The translations under genes were made by a program, and so were the position numbers. A model generated the notes under the pieces. The model worked only from the letters and a program-made list of their open reading frames with translations, made no database searches and had not been told where the DNA came from. This document shows, piece after piece, positions 55,701 to 64,000 of a stretch of 64,000 nt of DNA (the stretch's first letter is position 1; every line of letters starts with the position of its first letter). The stretch lies in NCBI GenBank assembly GCA_012845835.1, contig JABAKD010000029.1, positions 13,799,892-13,863,891 of the forward strand, given 5' to 3'. Origin of the DNA: Undaria pinnatifida (taxonomy: Eukaryota > Sar > Phaeophyceae > Laminariales > Alariaceae).

Positions 55701-56122
55701 CATCGACCCTCCCAAAAAAAAATCCCGCGCCGTCTCCACTATCCACTGGGATCTGGTTATTCTCGCGGGTTTTTCCCTTCTGTTGTCTCTTCCTGTGGTA
55801 TGGTATGGCATGGTATGCTATGGCTATGGTGTGCAGCAATACGGGGCTCGGTGCTGACGGAAATCATGAGCTATACACCGCACTACACCCCTAACCCCCC
55901 ACCCCTCCCATCGCACGCCTCTCCCCCCTCCGTTGTCGTTGCCTCTTCAACGTGTTTAGCAATACGGGACTCGATGCTGACGGGATGCGCGCGCTGTGCA
56001 CCGCACTACGGAATAACTCATCCCTCACGGACCTAAATTTGTCTCGGAATCGGTTCGGAGAGGAGGGGGCGACGCTGCTGGCGAGCACGCTCGACTCCGC
56101 CCCCGCCTTGCGAACGCTGGAC
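49770..56122 (+). CDS. Leucine-rich repeat protein, ribonuclease-inhibitor (RNI) type, partial
   Basis: Exons 49770-49892, 50618-50745, 53577-53702 and 55960-56122 join in phase (0, 2, 2, 0) into 180 codons with no stop. Exon 1 is acidic (DDLIDMLDDNDDVKAYL). Exon 2 ends LSGVLDNNKYI. Exon 3 has KLRLRGTG then VRILRSILSKNDTVETLDL. Exon 4 reads NTGLDADGMRALCTALRNNS, then LTDLNLSRNRFGEEGATLLA and LRTLD. The LxxLxLxxN plus long amphipathic helix spacing is that of RNI/NLRC-type LRRs, usually protein-binding scaffolds. No catalytic domain is visible. There is no start codon or stop: the gene continues on both sides. Exons 2, 3 and 4 each have decayed partial copies beside them. Confidence 0.8.
49893..50617 (+). 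other. LRR intron with G-run at 5' end and TCTG-rich 3' end
   Basis: G runs follow the donor (49903-49913, 49983-49996), and 50215-50617 is a degenerate CTGTCTGTCT pyrimidine tract ending TTTTCTAG. Long open frames here are only products of the TCTG repeat. Confidence 0.75.
50900..51362 (+). repeat. Three decayed copies of the 3' end of LRR exon 50618-50745
   Basis: Near 50925-50965 (GVLNT, then AYQ followed by GTGAGA), near 50984-51016 (GLDTNKHIT, donor lost) and near 51331-51362 (GVLGTNKHIK followed by GTATGA), against GVLDNNKYIK of the exon. Frame is kept in each over 9-11 codons. Confidence 0.68.
51060..51245 (-). mobile_element. 3' fragment of the long SINE-like element
   Basis: Reverse-oriented match to the last ~190 bp of 2185-2734: CATGCATGGCCGTAG, CCCTCGCATC, GGGTTTTCACCGACCAGGCA, GCGAAGCGCCGTGAGGTG, GGGTGAGCTGCATCCTA. 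It lies in an intron of the LRR gene, between two decayed exon copies. Confidence 0.8.
51440..51660. repeat. CGATTTAAGA hairpin repeats, block 1
   Basis: Repeated CCGATTTAAGA, GGTCTACTTAGCCTGAAACG and CTCTTAAATCG words that pair into small hairpins. The same set recurs at 53258-53515. Possibly clustered TIR remnants of a small DNA element. Confidence 0.7.
53258..53515. repeat. CGATTTAAGA hairpin repeats, block 2
   Basis: Three to four units of GGTTTAAGAGAGGTCTACTTAGCCTGA-like sequence, each followed by CTCTCTTAAATCGTAGCCCC. It ends about 60 bp before the LRR exon at 53577. Confidence 0.72.
53776..53801 (+). repeat. Decayed copy of the 3' end of LRR exon 53577-53702, with donor
   Basis: CCCTCGATGTGAGGTAAGC against the exon's CCCTCGATCTAAGGTAAGC, preceded by a weaker match. 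Offset 99 bp. Confidence 0.7.
55227..55690. repeat. GGGAT-type satellite
   Basis: Roughly 460 bp of GGGATGGGATA words (about 80 units with variants). It lies in the LRR intron before exon 55960. Proline/serine-rich minus frames are by-products. Confidence 0.92.
55837..55892 (+). repeat. Decayed copy of the 5' end of LRR exon 55960-56122, behind its own AG
   Basis: After GTGTGCAG the copy runs CAATACGGGGCTCGGTGCTG. The exon runs CAATACGGGACTCGATGCTG. The frame is kept for 17 codons (NTGLGADGNHELYTAL against NTGLDADGMRALCTAL), then ends HP-stop. Offset 123 bp. Confidence 0.92.
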
Positions 56123-57069
56123 GTAAGAAGGTCAGGAGGCGTTTTTTTTATGTTTCTTTGTGTTTGTGTGTGTTTATTTATTTGTACTTTTTTGCTCCGG
56201 CGGATGGGGAAAAAATAAAAATAAAGCGTAAGCTCACCACACACTTCCGCGTATTTTCATACGCGTTGTGTGTATCAATTTAGCTCAGTTGTATTCTCAA
56301 TCCAATGCTAGCTGGCGTATCCTTCAGTTGCCGTGGTAACGACAGCGCGAGCTGTCTCTGCCGGCGGTCAGTGTGTGTGTGTATTTTTTTTTTGGGGGGT
56401 GATTGGTTATGTGTCCACGAGTTTTGTGTGACCGGGGTGTTTGTGTGTGTTTTGGTGTGTGTCTCCGAGTACTGAATGTGCCTGTTTTCTGTATGCCGTG
56501 TGCATTTACCTATGTGGATTATGTGGATGGTTTGTTTCCATGTCGTTGTGTATGCCCAAGATTGTGGGTGCCGATTATCTGTTTGGATAATCTGGATGAA
56601 CTGTGTGGGTGTTGTGTATCATATGTCCAAAGAAAAAACAAATATATATATACGACGAGGCATATATGTGTACTAGCCGATGATGTGTGTGTAATTCATT
56701 AAGTTCGTCCATGTTTTTTGCGTTTTTTCTGGTGTATTGTTGTTGTCTTTGTTCCCGTACCAGTTACCTGGTACGATGTAGAAGTTCAGTGTTAATGCTG
56801 TCGATGTTTTTGTACCATAGCTGTTGTTGTTGTTGCCATATGTGCTATTTTCGTTGTCATAAAAATAGTTTATTTTGCTGTGGTTGAGGTGGTTGTTGTC
56901 ATTGTCGTCGTGCTTTTTGTTGATCATGTGGTCGTGCTGGTTGTGCTGGCTGTTGTTGTTGTCTTTGCTTCTCTAACGCGAGACCCGCCTCCTCATCTCC
57001 CGCGCCCCTCCGTCCGTGTTTTTCTGACCGCTTTTCTTTGACTTTGAATATGTTGCTGTTTGGATCTTT

Positions 57070-57320
57070 GGATCGTTCGAAAAATTGACGTTGGCTCTCC
57101 TTGGAATCTATGGATCCTGGGATATTTGGATCTTGTTTTACTCTCTGATCTCTGGATATTCGTTACATCTTATTTGGATCTTGGGATCTTCGGGTTTTCC
57201 GTGGATTATCTATGGATGTTTTACGGATCTTTTATGGATCTTGTTTCGGTTTATTTGGATCTTCTGTGGACCTTCTGTCGATCTTCGATCGGTCTTATTT
57301 GGATCTTTGGATCGACCGAC
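57070..57320. repeat. GGATCTT-rich degenerate repeat
   Basis: Many TTTGGATCTT, GGATCTTGGGAT and GGATCTTTTATGG words, irregularly spaced at 10-30 bp. Not coding. Confidence 0.75.
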
Positions 57321-57337
57321 CACCCAAGCAGCAACGC

Positions 57338-57701
57338 TCTTGGGTACACGTCAATCGCGAAGATCCAGCGGCGGTGCGGCTGCCGATCCTCTGGCTGCGG
57401 AGATCTGTCCGTCGAGGTAGACGGAAACTTCGTTTTCGAGGAGGTAAGGAGGCCGTGAATACCACTCCAGACGGAAATATAGTGACCGTTGGGTGTTAAT
57501 ATATGTGCCAGGTAAATGGAACGACCATTAATACTCGTGTGAAAAAGTGGGGACCGTTGGGATGTTAATATAGGAAATGTAGAGACCATTGGTATTCACA
57601 TTTTTTGTATCCCAACGGTCGTAGATCGCGGAAGATTCGGAAGTGCTGCTGTCGGTCCTGCCTCCAGCGGCGGAGGTATTCCCGTTGATGTTTTTGATGA
57701 G
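57338..57701 (+). other. Two exon-like segments with identical donors, possible later LRR-gene exon and its copy
   Basis: 57345-57445 and 57618-57701 both run ATCGCG.AAGAT, then GGCTGC/GTCGGTCCT-like sequence, and end GAGGTAAGGAGGC. The second has GGTCGTAG in front and stays open (IAEDSEVLLSVLPP or another frame). Which is the exon and which the copy is unclear. I cannot place either in an LRR. Confidence 0.4.
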
Positions 57702-59176
57702 GTAAGGAGGCGTGCGACGGGAGGGATATCGCCTTCCTTTTTTATTTTTGACGCGTAATACGATAGAGGTATACCTTTTTTTGGCGAAAATGGTTTCAGA
57801 ATGACGAGACTCCTCAACTCCCCAAAAATGTCGTTCAATGAGTCGGAGTTGTTTTCGTTCTTGTTTCTGCAATATGAACAAGACTTACCCGCAAGGCCAA
57901 GGGTTTTGGTCCTCGGGTTGTACTTTCAGGCTGCTCAAAAACGAGCGTTTTGCCTCATAAGGTGCAGAGTATTTTTTTTAATCGAGCAACCACCCTCAGA
58001 AGGCAAAACAGGGCCAGTGCACCTCTAGCGTAGCTTCCGCCTTTTGGACTCCTTGCTTATGCTGCTCTATGGTAGTTGGCTTATGCTAACGTGGAGTCGC
58101 ACCATTTCTGCCTTCTGAGGCTAGTAACTTGGAGGAGCTCTGTACCTCCAGTTGCACCATTTCTGCCTTCTGGGGCTTGTAACTTGCAGGATCTTTGTAG
58201 CTCTCCCAAGTACTGGTTTTGGGGGGAAATGAAGGTGTGCTATAAATACAATATGCCCGATGAACTGATACCACGGCCTAGGTATACAATCGAAAAATAT
58301 CCCCGCCCCCCCAAAAAAATAATGAAATTTCGACTATTTTTGGGTTAATCCCTCTATTAATAACACTAGAAACCCGTTTTGGGAGGAGATTACTTGGAAT
58401 TTATGTAGGGGAATATTTTGGGGCTCTTTGGGGGCTAAGGAGCCCAGTCATTCAGAAAAAAAAAAACAGAAAATAAAAAAAGTCCTTGTAGCTCTGTGTC
58501 GCACGAAAAATTTGTCGATATGAAGATTTGACCCAAAAAAAGATCTTGGAGGAAACCTTGTTTAGGACCGAAACCTTGTTTTCGGAGACGGATTACTTGG
58601 CGTTAGTGTTGGTTCATGTTCCCAGCATAATAATAAAAAACTAGTAGTTTTTTTAGGAAGGGTTAACTGGATGAACAGTCCCACTGCCGCCTTAGTAGGT
58701 TCTAAATGAGTATACAACGAAACTTGTGTGGGACACAAAACTATGTATTGGGAACTGAAACCACGTTTTCGGGGACGAAGTACTCGGCGTTGGTGTGGGT
58801 TCATTTTCCCTGTACTGCCGTACAATAGAAAAGTTGAGATGAAGAGCAAAAGGATTAGCTGGGTAAATAATTCCCACGGCCTGCGTAGGTATGCAAGGAG
58901 AATTTGTGTGGGACACGAAAATGAGATTCCATCAATAGGGGATTGAGGAGTTCGTGACGGATAATTGCCGAAACGTCACCCCATTCCTAGCACTTAGCAC
59001 TTGTCACCTCCTGGCAGCCTATGTAGGGAGAATGCGAAGCTACATAGACGGCGAATAAAGTGAAAAGATGGGGGGTGCTCTCCTCCCCCCGCACGCACCC
59101 AACCCCTCCCCTCCCTCATCCCCTCTTTTCTCTTCAACTTTTGCCTTGGCTGCCTAATTAAAAAACGCCGGCTAAG
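57702..59176. other. Stretch before the PAQR exons with ~185-bp tandem repeats
   Basis: 58567-58745 and 58752-58930 are diverged tandem units (GAAACC..GTTTTCGG.GACG, TACT.GGCGTT, TTGTGTGGGACAC), with a third weaker one near 58370. 58090-58200 has a 60-65-bp duplication (GCACCATTTCTGCCTTCTG). The missing PAQR first exon may lie here. Confidence 0.6.
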
Positions 59177-62100
59177 GTGTTGAACGCCGGGACTCACGGG
59201 GTTGGGTTCGTGCTTGCGATCATAGGCGCGATCGTCCTGATGACGGAAGCCTCTCAGCCGGGGAAAAGCGCGGAGCATTTCTGGGGTTGCGCTATTTTTT
59301 CTGCTAGCCTCATGTTCCTCTACCTCGCGTCGACTCTTTTTCACAGGTCTGTATGTTGGGATGAGGCGTTTTAAGGGGGGGGGGGGGCGGGGGGGGGGGG
59401 GGGGCGTGATGTTTTCTGCTAGCCCCGTGTTTCTCCTCCTCGCGGTGACTCTTTTTCACACATATGCGTTGGATAAGGCTTTTGTAACGGAGATGGTGGT
59501 CGTGTAATCGTCTTATCAGGGTTAAGGGGGTGGGATGGGAGTGGTGATGCGTGTGTTCTCTGAATATGATTAGTCTCGAGTTCCTTTTCCCCCGTGTCGA
59601 TACTTTTTCACAGGTTGGCGTCACATGGTTCTTGAGATTGGGCGGGCCTTTTTGTGGGGTGGGGTGAGGTTGGTGGGGAGTTGTTGGAGGTTGGGGTTGG
59701 GAGGGGGGGGTGGCGCGGGGGTGGGGGTGGCAGGTCAGGAGGGTAGGAGGGGGGGGGAGGGAGGAGGGCGGGGCGGCCGGGGGTGAGAGGGTGCGTCAAG
59801 TGGGGGAGTGGGGGTGGGGGGGGGGGGGGAGCAAGGAGAGTCGTTTTGTCTTTTTCGAGACGCGTCAGTTCTTGTTTCTCTCAACTAATACTAGCGTTGT
59901 GTTCTGCTCTGTCGACTGTCTGTTTGCTTGTTCCTGCTTGCGTTTGTTGTCCGCAGTTTTTTCATGATGCCGTACGTGAGCAGCATCCTCTGCATCGCCG
60001 ACCACTGTGCTATCTATATCCTGATTGCTGGGAGCTACACCCCCTTCATGCTCATCTCCATGCACGGAAACTCGCTCGGAACGGCGGTGATCATTACAGA
60101 ATGGCTCTGCGCCCTTTTCGGATGCATCTTTACCATCACCAGGTACAGAGTTGTTGTTGTTATTATTGTTGTTGGTGGTGGTGGTGGTGGTGGTGGTGGT
60201 GGTGAGGTGGTGGTGGTGGTGGGGTTGGGGTTGGGGTTGGTGTTGGTGTTGGTGTTGTTGTTGGTGTTGGTGTTGGTGTTGGTGTTGGTGTTGGTGTTGG
60301 TGTTGGTGTTTGTTTTTTGTTGTTGGTTGATGGGTTTGTTCGCGTCGTTCTTTGTATTTCGTTTGCTTTGTATTGTTTGGCGGTCTGTCGGTTTGTTTGT
60401 TTGCTCGTTTGTTTTACTTCGTGTGTGTTTGTCTTTGTTCCTGCGTGTTTCTGTGATTTTGACGGGCAAATAATGTGTAGCGAATTTCGCAGAGGATGTG
60501 TAGTTGATCGCGCCCTTACCCCCCGATATCTACCGTAGGACACAGATGGTGGTCGCAGACAGCCAAAGGGTCATCCCACGGTAGGGGTTGCAGTTGTATG
60601 ATTGCGCCAAAAAGTCCCTGGGCGATTGAGTTCCTCATGTGAGGAGCTGCCGGTCAACGAAGTAATTTCACGAGTACATTCTATTTTTGGACGAAGGCAT
60701 AGAAGCTCGGTCGGGTTGTGCGAACGAATGCCTTCGAAGTCATTTTCCGGGTGAGATATTGAGTTCCTCATGTGAGGAGCTCAGGGACTGATCTGATGAT
60801 GCTGCAACCTTACCGTGGGATGGCTCCAAAGAGGAAGGAGATAAGATAAGCATCTTTTTTTAATGTAATATATGGAAGAAGGGTAATGAGTGCCCAAAAT
60901 GTTGGAGGGGTCTCTACTAGGAGTAGGAACCGTGCTGCGTCTCGAAAGGAATGCGTGGTCAATGGTCAAATGGCTAAGGCAAGCAACGAATGAGTACCCC
61001 TCCCCCTTATCCCCCTTCCCTCTCCCTTGCTCCGTCTCGAAATGAATGCGTTGTCAATGGTCAAAAGAACTATCGAAGCATGCACTAACTGAGTACGCCC
61101 CCCCCCCCCCTTCACCTGCCGTTTGCTGCGGTATTGCTTGTTGACGCGTGCGCAGCACAAAGACGGCTAAGTCGACGATGTACGTCGAGCTGACGCTCTA
61201 CCTGGGGCTGGGCCTCGCTGTGCTCTTTGTGTGGGATACGGTCATGGAGCATATGCACAGCGGAGAGCTCATGTTGATTGCTGGTGAGTGGCTGAGAATT
61301 TGTTGCTTACGTTCAAGTAGGTGTTCGTGTTGAATTTGAATTTCCTGTTCATTTTTAGCTTGAACTTTTGAGTTTGCGAATTTACAAAGGTTAGTGCTGA
61401 ATATTTTGTGAGTTAGTAAAGGTAAGTTTGAAGTTACAATAGGTAATGGCGGTTTTTTGTTTTTTTTCTACGTTGACAGTATTTTGAGTTTGCTGTCGAG
61501 TTTTATATTTCGGTCGATCTTCAAGTTCTAGTCGATGCTCGAGTTGGTGCTCAAGAGATACTGTTTTTTTTTTTTGTACCCCCCGCAACTCTAAAATCTG
61601 AAGGCGGTACAAGCTGGGCTGGCCAAGACGCTCAAAACAAACCAATATCGCTGTGCCCCGCTCAGTTTTTCGAGTTCGGACCTGAAATTTTGACACGCAA
61701 TTTAGAACAGGCTCGCCAAGACATTACTTGGCGAGCTCAAAAAACAAAATGAAAATCCGTTGACTTTTCGTCCATTTCATGACCATGGAAAACTTTTAGC
61801 AGGCCGTATGGCGGCAGTTTTTTTTTTTTTTTTCGAGCTCGCCAAGTACTGTTTTGGTGAGCTTGGTCCAAATCACGTGTCAAAGTTTCATGTCCTAACT
61901 TCAAAAATTGAGAGGTGCATGGCCAAGTTTCCACCGGAGTGCCTCTGCATACAAATTTACATATAATTCAGGGATTCCTCCATATCTTTCGAACGGAAAT
62001 GACCCATGAAATGAAAAGCATATCTCCCTATTCCTCGTCCCAAGATGTACATGCCCAAAAAAATTAAGCCAATTCCATCCACTTTGTATTTCGAGCAATT

Positions 62101-62717
62101 TTAGAAAAAGCAACACAAACAAATCATGAAAAAAAAAGCTCAAACTAGGAAACGTGAGTGGCAAACACTTTTTTCGGCGCCAAGTTCGCAGATTCTCAAG
62201 CTGGAGGGCTTGAAATGACCACCGCATCTAGCTGATTACAAGGATATGCTCAGCTTGCAGTGGGTCACTGTCGTGCAAAAGATATGCCCGACTGACGGAT
62301 TTATGGGTTTCTTGGCCGGCCCAGCTTGTAAACGGTTGCGTTTAGCGCCAAAACATCGTTGGGAAACCCGCTTTGGTGCCTCCTTTGCCACGATCACTGC
62401 AGGCGCCATCGTGGTGTATCCTCGTGCGTTGCAGCCCGATTTAGTGCCACTCGTCTCCGCTCCCGGTGACGGTACAATAATGACATCTTACTTATTTCGC
62501 TGACGACGCCTATCCCCCGCTCTAACCTACCCTACCCTACCCTACCCTACCCTCTAACCTAACCCTCACCCAACCTAACCTTCGACCTGACCCCCACTGC
62601 TCTACCTTCCCCCTCTGCCGTTCGCTTGGCGTGTGCGGCGCGTTTCTAACACCTTGTTAAACAGGGGGTGGAGTTGCATACGTCGTGGGCGTGATCTTCT
62701 TCATCTGGGGGGAGAAG
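59177..62717 (+). CDS. PAQR / hemolysin-III-family membrane protein, 5' and 3' incomplete
   Basis: Exons 59177-59346, 59957-60142, 61156-61283 and 62665-62717 join in phase (2, 2, 1, 0) into 179 codons without a stop. Landmarks: NAGTHG in the first membrane segment, STLFHS at the exon 1-2 junction, then IADHCAIYILIAGSYTPF and GGGVAYVVGVIFF. Order and spacing match the HlyIII/PAQR family, whose eukaryotic members include adiponectin/progestin-type receptors and ceramidase-like proteins with a metal site in the membrane (family knowledge). Six hydrophobic segments are visible. The last one, with the expected second histidine pair, must lie past the window, after the GTAAGC donor at 62718. There is no ATG: the first exon opens behind GGCTAAG. 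Function is not deducible beyond the family. Confidence 0.88.
59371..59405 (+). repeat. G-rich run after the PAQR exon 1 donor
   Basis: About 30 G with one C, 25 bp past the donor. More G-rich sequence follows at 59640-59830. Matches the G-rich starts of other introns here. Confidence 0.9.
59404..59620 (+). repeat. Two decayed copies of the 3' end of PAQR exon 1
   Basis: Copy 1 (59405-59485) reads MFSASPVFLLLAVTLFH against IFSASLMFLYLASTLFH, frame kept, donor lost; it also repeats the post-donor sequence ATGAGGCGTTTT as ATAAGGCTTTT. Copy 2 (about 59570-59620) keeps ACTTTTTCACAGGT including the donor GT but has gained a base. Offsets are about 114 and 267 bp. Confidence 0.9.
60163..60330 (+). 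repeat. GGT and GGTGTT microsatellites
   Basis: GTTGTT and GGT units, then about 16 GGTGTT units, just inside the donor of PAQR exon 2. The hexamer is one base from the GTTGGC array at 5463-5645. Confidence 0.93.
60572..60822. mobile_element. 251-bp MITE, CATCC.ACGGTAGGG TIR family, copy 2
   Basis: Ends CATCCCACGGTAGGGGTTGC and GCAACCTTACCGTGGGATG are inverted. The interior matches 22912-23178 in order. Two palindromes of GTTCCTCATGTGAGGAGCT lie inside. Inserted in the PAQR intron 60143-61155. Confidence 0.87.
60930..61112 (+). mobile_element. Two adjacent short SINE-like tail copies
   Basis: Copy 1 (60930-61010) and copy 2 (61027-61112) each contain CGTCTCGAAA, GTCAATGGTCAAA and GAGTAC with a C-rich end. 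They lie 25-30 bp upstream of the acceptor of the third PAQR exon, so their C tails form the pyrimidine-rich intron end. Confidence 0.78.
61610..62328. mobile_element. Fold-back TIR element with TA duplication, copy 2 (719 bp)
   Basis: Perfect or near-perfect ends CAAGCTGGGCTGGCCAAGA and TCTTGGCCGGCCCAGCTTG are flanked by TA (61608-61609 and 62329-62330). An inner palindrome (about 61640-61925) includes ACTTGGCGAGCTC / GAGCTCGCCAAGT. It lies wholly within the PAQR intron 61284-62664, so it must be spliced out. Confidence 0.92.
62518..62585 (+). repeat. CCCTA / CCTAACC tract
   Basis: Five CCCTA pentamers followed by CTAACCTAACCCT, 80 bp before the last visible PAQR acceptor. Confidence 0.9.
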
Positions 62718-62794
62718 GTAAGCTTAACCCTAACCGTACATATGCTACTAATAGTACTAATAGTATAGAGGGTGAAGGTGACATGGCTATTTGT

Positions 62795-63100
62795 TGTTTC
62801 TGAGGTTCGTCACTTGTGGTCTATGTTTTCGTTCAAAGGCGTTCTAAGGCGTTCTGAGGCTTTCATAAGGCCTTCATAAGGCCTTTTAAAGCCTTCATAA
62901 GGCCTTCTAAGGCCTTCATAAGGCCTTCTAAGGCCTTCACATAAGGCCTTTTAAGGCAACATCTTATTTTGAGTAAACTGAAAGTGCAGTGCAACCATTG
63001 TGATGAACAAACCCATGGCCTAGGTACACAAGAATAAAATACCAGGTATATTTGTATTTGCCAAGTAAAAATGGTGCCATTCCGACGATTTTGGGTCAAG
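62795..63100 (+). mobile_element. Dispersed element with internal AAGGCCTTCAT array
   Basis: Same ends as 24205-24445, and a tail ATGGTGCCATTCCGACGATT shared with 11790-11812. The inner array is GGCCTTCATAA / GGCCTTCTAA (about 62870-62955), full of AAGGCCTT palindromes. Inserted in the last visible PAQR intron. Confidence 0.68.
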
Positions 63101-63104
63101 ATAG

Positions 63105-63835
63105 TTCAACATGGGTTAAGATGGGTTAAGATGGGTTAAGATGGGTTAAGATGGGTTAAGATGGGTTAAGATGGGTTAAGGTAGGTTGAGATAGGTCAAG
63201 ATGGGTTAAGATAGGCTAAGATAGGTTAGTTAGGATGGGTTTGACATAGATTAAGGTGGTTTAAGATGAGTTAATATGGGTCAAGGTAGTTTAAGATGGG
63301 TCAAGATGAGTGAAGGTGGGTTAAGATGGGTTAAGGTGGGTTAAGATTTGGTTAAGATGGACTAAGGCAGGTTAAGATAGGTTAGTTAAGATAGGTTAAG
63401 AAAGGTTAAGATGGGTTAAGATGGACTAAGGCAGGTTAAGATAGGTTAGTTAAGATAGGTTAAGAAAGGTTAAGATGGGTTAAGATTTGGTTAAGATGGA
63501 CTAAGGCAGGTTAAGATAGGTTAGTTAAGATAGGTTAAGAAAGGTTAAGATGGGTTAAGATGGGTTGAGATGGACTAAGGCAGGTTAAGATAGGTTAGTT
63601 AAGATAGGTTAAGAAAGGTTAATTTGGGTTAAGATGGGTTAAGATTTGGTTAAGATGGACTAAGGCAGGTTAAGATAGGTTAGTTAAGATAGGTTAGTTA
63701 AGATAGGTTAGTTAAGATAGGTAAAAAAATGTTAACATGGGTTAAGATGGGTTAAGATGGACTAAGGCAGGTTAAGATAGGTTAGTCAAGATAAGTGAAG
63801 ATAGGTCAAGATAGGTTAAGATGGGTTAAGATGGG
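63105..63835 (+). repeat. GATGGGTTAA satellite with higher-order structure
   Basis: Starts as seven perfect 10-bp units (GATGGGTTAA), then evolves variants. A composite block of about 75-90 bp, GATGGACTAAGGCAGGTTAA then GATAGGTTAGTTAAGATAGG then AAAGGTTAA, recurs about five times (near 63355, 63420, 63495, 63570 and 63650). Lies in the last visible PAQR intron or beyond. Confidence 0.93.
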
Positions 63836-64000
63836 ATAGAGAGCCCCGCGATCTAGAAAACAAACTGACCTCGGGAAGAGCGCTACCTCCATCGTAGCGG
63901 GCGTCTCTATAATAGCTAATTCCAAGCATGCTTTTTTCGAGACGAAGTGCTTGGAATTAGTATGCGACAGTTTTTTTTTGCAGTGGTTAAACGGGTTAAC

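Noticed and set aside
55227-55811. 194-codon Pro/Ser/Ile-rich minus frame
   Set aside because: By-product of the GGGAT satellite. It would also run through the intron opposite the LRR gene.
63105-63835. Telomere
   Set aside because: The unit is GATGGGTTAA, not TTAGGG, and the array is internal with complex higher-order variants.
63970-64000. Acceptor-like TTTTTTTTTGCAG followed by TGGTTAAACGGG as the next PAQR exon
   Set aside because: The translated start does not match the expected last membrane segment and belongs to the GGTTAA satellite style. Only 16 bases are visible.

Overview
This is a eukaryotic nuclear window: gene-poor, intron-rich and packed with repeats. Evidence for this is conserved domains split over GT-AG introns with matching phases, CCCTAA/TTAGGG-type telomere-like tracts, an LTR retroelement, TRIM-like and TIR elements, and many micro- and minisatellites. 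The gag-like protein and overall style look to me like a brown alga or related photosynthetic stramenopile. That placement is inference only; no ribosomal or organellar marker is present.

I can support four protein genes. (1) 4398-13613 (+) is a DEAD-box RNA helicase of the DDX24/Mak5 type (ribosome biogenesis) with all motifs from the PTPIQ element to HRAGRTAR. It has eight visible exons, every intron is phase 0, and the 5' exon is missing. (2) 19409-26677 (-) is a four-exon, probably Golgi-anchored SGNH/PC-esterase-like protein, with GNSH block I in exon 2, a DPH block in exon 4, and two in-phase candidates for exon 3. (3) 49770-56122 (+) is four exons of a ribonuclease-inhibitor-type leucine-rich-repeat protein, open at both ends. 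(4) 59177-62717 (+) is a PAQR/hemolysin-III-family membrane protein with six of seven expected membrane segments, running off the right edge.

Between and inside the genes lie mobile elements: an LTR pair with 4-bp target duplications and an antisense gag fossil (42.5-46.2 kb), a tandem TRIM-like array (32.0-32.7 kb), two related fold-back TIR elements with TA duplications (28.0 and 61.6 kb), a 1-kb CAGTCG-TIR element (31.0 kb), small MITEs, a SINE-like family with a shared poly(C) tail, and satellites.

The most striking pattern is that many exons of all four genes have one to three decayed copies of just their splice-site-proximal end in the adjacent intron, 100-600 bp away, with the copied AG or GT splice dinucleotide and often with the reading frame preserved. 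These 'exon echoes' occur beside at least five helicase exons, three LRR exons, one PAQR exon and one SGNH exon. They look like recurrent local tandem duplication across exon-intron borders. At least one (13311-13382) could still serve as an alternative exon.
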